A stretch of DNA of 64,000 nt. Origin: Lepidurus packardi (Eukaryota > Arthropoda > Branchiopoda > Notostraca > Triopsidae). The stretch covers positions 1,364,001 to 1,428,000 of the forward strand of contig JAKZAN010000007.1 in assembly GCA_023053545.1 (NCBI GenBank). Direction: 5' to 3'. The position numbers were made by a program, and so were the translations under genes. Shown here piece by piece: positions 63,476 to 64,000 of this stretch (its first letter is position 1; each line of letters starts with the position of its first letter). The notes beneath the pieces are model-generated. The model was given only the letters and a program-made list of their open reading frames with translations. It was not told the DNA's origin and searched no databases.

Positions 63476-64000
63476 CTGGAAAAATAAGAAAACTCGTTAA
63501 GGGAAAAAAAAAAAAATTCTTTACTCGGCAATCATAACAAGCAATTCCTTTCATGTCCATACGATTTCTATACACCATTCACAAGGTATTCAAAAAAATA
63601 TTCAGATGTCACAAGTCTGAACAAGCAATACATAACGAAATCTAATGATACGCTATATGAAACAAATATAACTTCAAGCGTTCTTGTGTATTTTGTCGAT
63701 CAAACAAAAGTTGGTCTCTATCTTGCCTGCCACCTGTTAGGCCAACGTAGAACGTAAACCTACGTTGTAACTTGAAAACTGGGCTGCTTGGCAGGCACTT
63801 TTTCTTCTTCTGCGTTCTAGCTTGTTAAACAAGCATTCTAAAGCTGCAAGTTACGAAAAGTTTACGTTCCATGGAAAGCTCAACTTTTGAAAGGGGAATT
63901 TGAGACAATATCTTGGAAATGAAGAGAATGTCCTAAGAAACAACCGACAGTCTAATGAAATGTCTACTACCTAAAGCAATCATTACTGCAGCTAATAACT
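63476..64000. other. Intron of BTB-psq gene B up to the window edge
   Basis: No exon recognised. An inverted near-repeat around AACGTAGAACGTAAACCTACGTT lies at about 63743-63766, and AACTTGAAAACTGGG near 63771 is followed by GCAAGTTACG near 63845; these are short and probably incidental. Confidence 0.4.

Overview
This window is eukaryotic and most likely comes from an arthropod, probably a small crustacean of the Daphnia kind. The reasons are GT-AG introns often only 48-80 bp long, compact gene spacing, an AT-rich background with long simple repeats, a longitudinals-lacking (lola) type locus, and BTB/pipsqueak-domain genes, which are an arthropod hallmark. The species call is inference; no rRNA, tRNA or organelle marker was seen. 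Every gene I could model lies on the minus strand, so gene order 5' to 3' runs from high to low coordinates.

Layout. 1-2.1 kb: decayed, tandemly duplicated gene-like blocks. 2.1-6 kb: no recognised gene, but a 311-bp (TA)n tract and a CCAAT-box direct repeat. 6.0-9.4 kb (perhaps to 11.2 kb): an R7-family RGS-binding protein gene (R7BP type). 12.8-15.5 kb: mitochondrial stomatin-like protein 2 (STOML2). 15.9-18.0 kb: an unrecognised coiled-coil protein with two perfect CRE sites upstream. 18.8-20.2 kb: a PH-domain protein whose 5' end I could not find. 20.2-25.9 kb: mostly non-coding, with one 31-codon ORF for a single-span membrane peptide. 26.0-29.9 kb: the HECT E3 ubiquitin ligase Nedd4, complete. 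30.5-34.0 kb: a bifunctional peptidylglycine alpha-amidating enzyme (PAM: PHM+PAL+TM), complete. 34.7-44.6 kb: lola, with a shared BTB 5' part and nine separate 3' zinc-finger exons, each with its own stop codon. 46.7-48.3 kb: UFM1, whose second intron contains on the same strand an intronless 348-codon gene resembling the Fanconi anaemia core-complex protein FANCF. 49.9-52.4 kb: a complete BTB + psq-domain transcription factor. 52.4-61.9 kb: mostly non-coding with homopolymer tracts. 61.9-64 kb: the 3' half of a second BTB/psq-type paralogue that runs off the right edge.

The genes are not an operon or a single pathway. Themes that stand out are a cluster of BTB transcription factors (lola plus two psq-type genes), two ubiquitin-type modification genes (Nedd4, UFM1), and neuro-signalling genes (R7BP, PAM). 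Exon coordinates were derived by hand from splice consensus and reading-frame continuity; for the complete models the summed exon lengths divide by three. The strongest candidates for something new are the FANCF-like gene nested in UFM1, the nine-exon lola array, the psq paralogue pair, and the 31-aa membrane micropeptide.
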